Positions 7,301 through 8,869 of a stretch of DNA of 8,869 nucleotides are shown in pieces. Location of the stretch: positions 1 through 8,869 of the forward strand of contig CALDJV010000255.1 of NCBI GenBank assembly GCA_937899305.1. Reading direction: 5' to 3'. Numbering within the stretch: the stretch's first letter is position 1; each line of letters opens with the position of its first letter. The position numbers were made by a program, and so were the translations under genes. The notes beneath the pieces were generated by a model that made no database searches, had not been told where the DNA came from, and was given only the letters and a program-made list of their open reading frames with translations. Source of the DNA: an uncultured Cytophagaceae bacterium (GTDB lineage Bacteria > Bacteroidota > Bacteroidia > Cytophagales > Microscillaceae).

Positions 7301-8480
7301 CTCCATTGCCCACACTGAATGAAGCCCCATCCAACAAAGTCAGGGTCGCTTTTTGATCAATAACTCCATTATTGCCAATTCCTTCATCAAAACTGGTAGC
7401 ACTGAATGCAATACGGGGTGTAGGCGTCAGGTACAAAGTAGCCGCCAAATTGGACGCAGACCAAATGTTAGTACGCTCTCCTACATTTGAGTTCATTGCG
7501 GCCAACATACGTGTTTTTTGACCTTCAGTAAACATGACAGTACAATTGCCATAATCCATGTAGTTCTGAGTGTTGTCTAAAGAGCCACAAGAAGACCCAT
7601 TAAGGTTACAACCAGTATTTCCAATGGTATTTGGGGTATCCCCTACCTCATCGTCATAACTACAGCCAACCGCATCTCCATTATTGCTTTGATCACCCCA
7701 AGTATGCTTCAGGTTTGCCCAATGGCCTACTTCGTGGGTAAGAATTTTATAATGGGTAGATACCGCTGTCCCAGTACGTCCTACCGCCCAGTGCGAGGAT
7801 ACTATACCATCATAAATTTCATTGGAGCCCTCGGTATCACCTGGGTAAAAGGCGAATGCAGAACCATTCCCCCCATCAGAGCTTCTCACCACCCAAATAT
7901 TGAGGTACTTCTCTCTTGGCCAACGAATGAGTTGTTTCAATGCCAATTGTCTTCCGTTATAAGTCAAAGCAGAACGAGTGCGAGTAATTCCTGTAGTAGG
8001 GTTACCATTTGGGTCTTTTTGTGCCAAGGCAAATTGAAAGCCTACGTTGGCTACAATACTTTTAAAAGCATTGGTCACATTGGTTATCCCTGCGTTTTGA
8101 GCACTAAAATCCTCGTTCATTTGAGCTACGGCATCTATGATTTGAGCATCGGAGATGTTTTCTACTCCACCGTCATGCACCACATGAAAAACCACTGGAA
8201 TAGTGTATACTGTTTGAGTAATACGTTGTCGAGCAAAACGTCGGGTTTGTTGCTCTAATAATTGGTGGGCATCTTCCATCTGCTTTCTGAGGGCAGGGCT
8301 GGATTTTTGAATTAATTGCCGATGCATCGTCAAATGTCCACATTTTCGATGATGTTGGTGCCCAGATTGGCTCCAGCTTTTTGAGGGCAACATGAATGTG
8401 ATTAACAACAGTGCAGCACATAGTTGCCGGAGAGCGAAAGCGGACCATACGCTTACTCCCCTGAGTAATGGTGTTTTCAT
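4134..8480 (-). CDS. Secreted M43-family zinc metalloprotease, multidomain, T9SS substrate
   Basis: This is a 1448-residue secreted metalloprotease, counted from the ATG at 8480. A Sec signal peptide (1-37, ending SKSWS|Q) is followed by a short propeptide. The catalytic domain spans about 90-335. HEVGHWANLKH supplies zinc ligands H249, H253 and H259 and catalytic E250. A Met-turn sits at NYMDYGNC (M308). C273, C291, C298 and C313 resemble the cysteine set of pappalysin/cytophagalysin (M43) enzymes. Then come two copies of a ~260-residue module (356-617, 627-888), two PKD domains (897-979, 982-1065), two GEVED domains (1069-1208, 1219-1353) and a T9SS type A sorting domain (1373-1448) with VFPNPS, VFNARGKLV and GLPKGLYQMQI. 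The frame extends 14 codons upstream to a TTG (8522), but the ATG is preferred: it has an A-rich leader and begins a classical MK signal peptide. Its role is extracellular protein digestion; the substrate is unknown. The gene has its own terminator and probable promoter. Confidence 0.93.
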   Translation of the reverse strand: MKTPLLRGVSVWSAFALRQLCAALLLITFMLPSKSWSQSGHQHHRKCGHLTMHRQLIQKSSPALRKQMEDAHQLLEQQTRRFARQRITQTVYTIPVVFHVVHDGGVENISDAQIIDAVAQMNEDFSAQNAGITNVTNAFKSIVANVGFQFALAQKDPNGNPTTGITRTRSALTYNGRQLALKQLIRWPREKYLNIWVVRSSDGGNGSAFAFYPGDTEGSNEIYDGIVSSHWAVGRTGTAVSTHYKILTHEVGHWANLKHTWGDQSNNGDAVGCSYDDEVGDTPNTIGNTGCNLNGSSCGSLDNTQNYMDYGNCTVMFTEGQKTRMLAAMNSNVGERTNIWSASNLAATLYLTPTPRIAFSATSFDEGIGNNGVIDQKATLTLLDGASFSVGNGELSASNYSVSNLPAGLSAKIIVLSNTTAELSFMGNATTHTQANSVSNVSITFAASTFNAAIDNLTTNGISLNFIDPYQIVYNDVADIQVSPSATWTFFSMGFGNADYGIFYNTGELSFHLEAYQKDAVCTAGTRNLTPLAFNTTIGPSSQWEAGGAYPDLHNVTNANYTAWNGQTAYVGVRFSNAGNTHYGWLKIEVAADGQSYKLLEHAYHEQPNASIRAGQTLLDNGNIAASKVALKEDVSNNGTVSEKITLSLLGGISFSVGNGSLTAGTHFSAANVPAGLIPNIQVINATTAELSFTGNATSHGQGNSVSDINITILSSAIGGTNNASLPSLSINFINPYQVVYVDVNPDLEVTNSNVWQPFSFIGDASTDGDYGLFYNVEKASFQLETYTKSAVCVSGTINILPLTQNTIIGPGSDWTAGGAYPDLHDVSNTSYPAWNGQTAFVGLRFTIQGVTHYGWLKIEVAADGSSYKLLEHAYNQEPNAVIRAGQTVIDGNPTPPVAAFTANSTTITAGQSITFTDQSTNGPTSWNWTFNGGSPASSIAQNPVVTYGTAGTYSVTLVATNADGSNTLTKSGYITVTNPPAPTVAFTASNTTITVGQSITFTDQSTDEPTSWNWTFNGGTPATSTSQSPTVTYNTPGIYDVSLTATNEEGSNTLTKTAHITVNAVTCSYCTASSNRSSYEHIAGVKVGNFNNTSGAANYSDFTNQTIELTAGVNQTIELTPGFSSGSYSEYFRVWIDYNGDCDFDDAGELVYTSGSTTSTVSGTIAVPANLNLITRMRIAMKYNSAATSACGNFADGEVEDYTVNIEEGVVNPPTPDYCAAAAQQTGSEHITQVQMGSINNTSTSSGYGNYTSQSTNVTTGQSYTITVTPSVSWSASKLSLWVDWNRDGDFEDSGETTVINGAGPYSTSLTVPTGATIGATRMRIRLSYGNALSTACGNGWTGEVEDYTLVVLASGAQAGARVTRDANDARVFPNPSASGMYTILFPPTKVHAMAIVRVFNARGKLVKSQPASEFRTKLSLKGLPKGLYQMQIIRGNEIFQKTLIYQ
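4422..5276 (-). repeat. Two tandem GEVED domains (protein domains)
   Basis: Copy 1 covers residues about 1069-1208 (5276-4857) and copy 2 about 1219-1353 (4826-4422). Each begins with a YC and an EHI motif, continues with NNTS and a TxGxxxTIxxTP-like strand, and has an aspartate-rich loop (WIDYNGDCDFDDAGE and WVDWNRDGDFEDSGE). Each ends with ACGN...GEVEDYT, the signature that names the family. The acidic loops suggest calcium binding. These domains are common next to the catalytic parts of secreted Bacteroidota enzymes and probably serve adhesion or substrate contact. Confidence 0.85.
5286..5792 (-). repeat. Two tandem PKD domains (protein domains)
   Basis: Copy 1 covers residues 897-979 (5792-5544) and copy 2 residues 982-1065 (5537-5286). 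Both show VAFTA, TxGQSITFTDQST, PTSWNWTFNGGxPA, a P-VTY strand, G-Y-V-L-ATN and GSNTLTK, the Ig-like PKD pattern in its WxWxFxGG form. The repeat period is exactly 86 codons (258 bp). DNA identity is retained in blocks, for example GAAAGTCCAGTTCCACGA at 5430-5447 and 5688-5705. This points to a fairly recent duplication or gene conversion. Confidence 0.88.
5817..6602 (-). repeat. Second copy of the ~260-residue internal module
   Basis: This copy spans residues about 627-888. It starts near KVALKEDVSNNG and ends at VIRAGQT. It shares with the first copy an N-terminal Ig-like part (SFSVGNG, PAGL, TTAELSFTGNAT, INFINPYQVVY). The C-terminal part has DYGLFYN, GPGSDW, AGGAYPDLHDV, PAWNGQTAFVG, THYGWLKIEVAADG and SYKLLEHAY. 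It lies directly before the PKD pair. Confidence 0.85.
6630..7415 (-). repeat. First copy of the ~260-residue internal module
   Basis: This copy spans residues about 356-617, right after the catalytic domain. Its first half (RIAFSATSFDEG...NNG, SFSVGNG, PAGL, TTAELSFMGNAT) looks like an Ig-like strand-rich domain, which I recall as recurrent in large secreted bacterial proteins. Its second half (DYGIFYN, AVCTAGT, GGAYPDLHNV, THYGWLKIEVAADG, LLEHAY, IRAGQT) resembles the 'YGW...AYE...I-aG' ending of several secreted-protein domains. No catalytic residues are evident; a substrate- or surface-binding role is inferred. Confidence 0.85.
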
Positions 8481-8521
8481 TTTCTTGAATGATTTGTGTA
8501 ATATAATTGAGTTAATATCCA

Positions 8522-8540
8522 ATCATGGCGGTGCCATGAT
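8522..8540. repeat. 8-bp inverted repeat in the protease leader
   Basis: ATCATGGC (8522-8529) and GCCATGAT (8533-8540) are perfect reverse complements around a 3-nt loop. On the - strand the hairpin would sit about 42 nt upstream of the chosen ATG, inside the predicted untranslated leader. It could be a leader hairpin or a dyad operator. Confidence 0.5.
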
Positions 8541-8561
8541 CGGCTTCTGAACGTACAGAGG

Positions 8562-8595
8562 CAGATTTTAAAGAAAGGCCTTTACAAAAAATCTG
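8562..8595. repeat. 34-bp interrupted palindrome in the protease leader
   Basis: The outer arms CAGATTTT (8562-8569) and AAAATCTG (8588-8595) pair over 8 bp. The inner arms AAAGG (8574-8578) and CCTTT (8579-8583) meet at GGCC. Between them are two opposing 4-nt segments that do not fully pair. The outer arms match the core of the perfect palindrome at 3256-3286. Its place between promoter and start suggests either an operator or a leader structure. Confidence 0.55.
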
Positions 8596-8623
8596 TGGTT
8601 AATTGGGTTTACTTTATTTATTA

Positions 8624-8631
8624 CAAAGATA
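8624..8631 (-). promoter_or_regulatory. Candidate Bacteroidota -7 promoter element
   Basis: Read on the - strand, this is TATCTTTG, an exact match to the TAnnTTTG -7 consensus of Bacteroidota primary-sigma promoters. I see no clear TTG/TTTG -33 partner at the expected distance, where the sequence is GC-rich. Transcription would start some 8 or so nt downstream, giving a leader of about 135 nt before the protease ATG. Confidence 0.45.
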
Positions 8632-8706
8632 GAGGGGGATCAGGCTATTTGCCTCCGTTTTTTTGATGAAGACTGGTATTATTTTAACATCTATTAGGAT
8701 ATTACA

Positions 8707-8721
8707 TGTTTTGCCAAAACA
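8707..8721. repeat. 15-bp perfect palindrome, possible operator
   Basis: TGTTTTG (8707-8713) and CAAAACA (8715-8721) are perfect reverse complements around one C. It lies about 75 bp upstream of the candidate protease -7 element, a plausible activator position. A dyad of this size in AT-rich DNA can also arise by chance. Confidence 0.35.
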
Positions 8722-8869
8722 ATAAGCCATAAGTAAAGATATTTTACCAAATAATATTTCACACCAGTTAACAAATACCTATATTTTTCATTTTAAGAGC
8801 GTATCTTTCCATGAAGCTGACTTTCCGCATGTGTGTTTCTAAAAAACACTAATTAGCTAACACTTTGTT

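Larger units (their letters stand above)
8481..8869. other. 389-bp upstream region of the protease gene
   Basis: No credible gene lies here. The stretch holds the probable protease promoter (8624-8631), two inverted repeats in the inferred 5' untranslated leader (8522-8540 and 8562-8595) and a small palindrome further upstream (8707-8721). From about 8660 onward the DNA is strongly AT-rich. It may also contain a + strand promoter for a gene beyond the window edge, but none can be placed. Confidence 0.55.

Noticed and set aside
5817..7415. Repeats that could suggest a CRISPR or mobile element
   Set aside because: The repetition is long, coding, in frame and diverged. It is a protein-domain duplication with no short spacers, terminal inverted repeats or transposase.
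7689..8258. 189-residue open frame on the + strand opposite the protease catalytic domain
   Set aside because: It overlaps the zinc-motif coding DNA completely and shows no family pattern; the - strand frame is unambiguous.
8642..8664. AGGC-TATTT-GCCT mini-hairpin followed by a T7 tract on the + strand
   Set aside because: The stem is only four pairs and no + strand gene precedes it, so it is unlikely to be a terminator. It also lies next to the candidate - strand promoter.
1..8869. A new defence, secretion or biosynthetic gene system
   Set aside because: No nuclease, helicase, toxin-antitoxin, reverse transcriptase, integrase or biosynthetic core gene is recognisable. The genes are in both orientations and appear functionally unrelated.

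Overview
The window looks like chromosomal DNA from a member of the Bacteroidota, most likely a gliding or marine Cytophagales-type bacterium such as the Microscilla group. The signs are a large secreted protease with a type IX secretion (T9SS) C-terminal sorting domain, PKD and GEVED domains, a perfect TAnnTTTG promoter element, A-rich leaders instead of Shine-Dalgarno sites, AT-leaning composition, and a CCTGACAG-type intergenic palindrome. Species-level assignment is inference only.

Left half, + strand. A DinB/YfiT-type four-helix-bundle protein (105-623) is followed with zero spacing by a leucine-rich-repeat protein (624-1415); the two are almost certainly one transcript. After a 171-bp gap holding a hairpin-forming inverted repeat (1471-1515) come a 342-residue protein of unknown family (1587-2615) and, 41 bp later, a small secreted protein with two BamE/BLIP-like half-repeats (2657-3235). 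A 31-bp perfect palindrome (3256-3286) closes this block.

Right half, - strand. An SRPBCC-fold protein (3377-3817) converges on the + strand block. It is separated by 316 bp, including a strong intrinsic terminator at 4051-4090, from the dominant feature: a 1448-residue secreted M43-type (pappalysin/cytophagalysin) zinc metalloprotease (4134-8480). Its order is signal peptide, propeptide, catalytic domain, two copies of a ~260-residue module, two PKD domains, two GEVED domains and a T9SS sorting domain. Three pairs of tandem domains suggest growth by internal duplication. Its 389-bp upstream region carries a Bacteroidota -7 element and several inverted repeats.

The genes do not form an obvious common pathway. 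The protease is probably exported through the outer membrane and anchored or released to digest extracellular protein. The others are small cytoplasmic or envelope proteins of generic or unknown role. I found no tRNA, rRNA, CRISPR array, transposase, phage gene or recognisable defence system, and no evidence for a new multi-gene system. The best leads are the unassigned 342-residue protein, the duplicated module of the protease and the family of intergenic palindromes.
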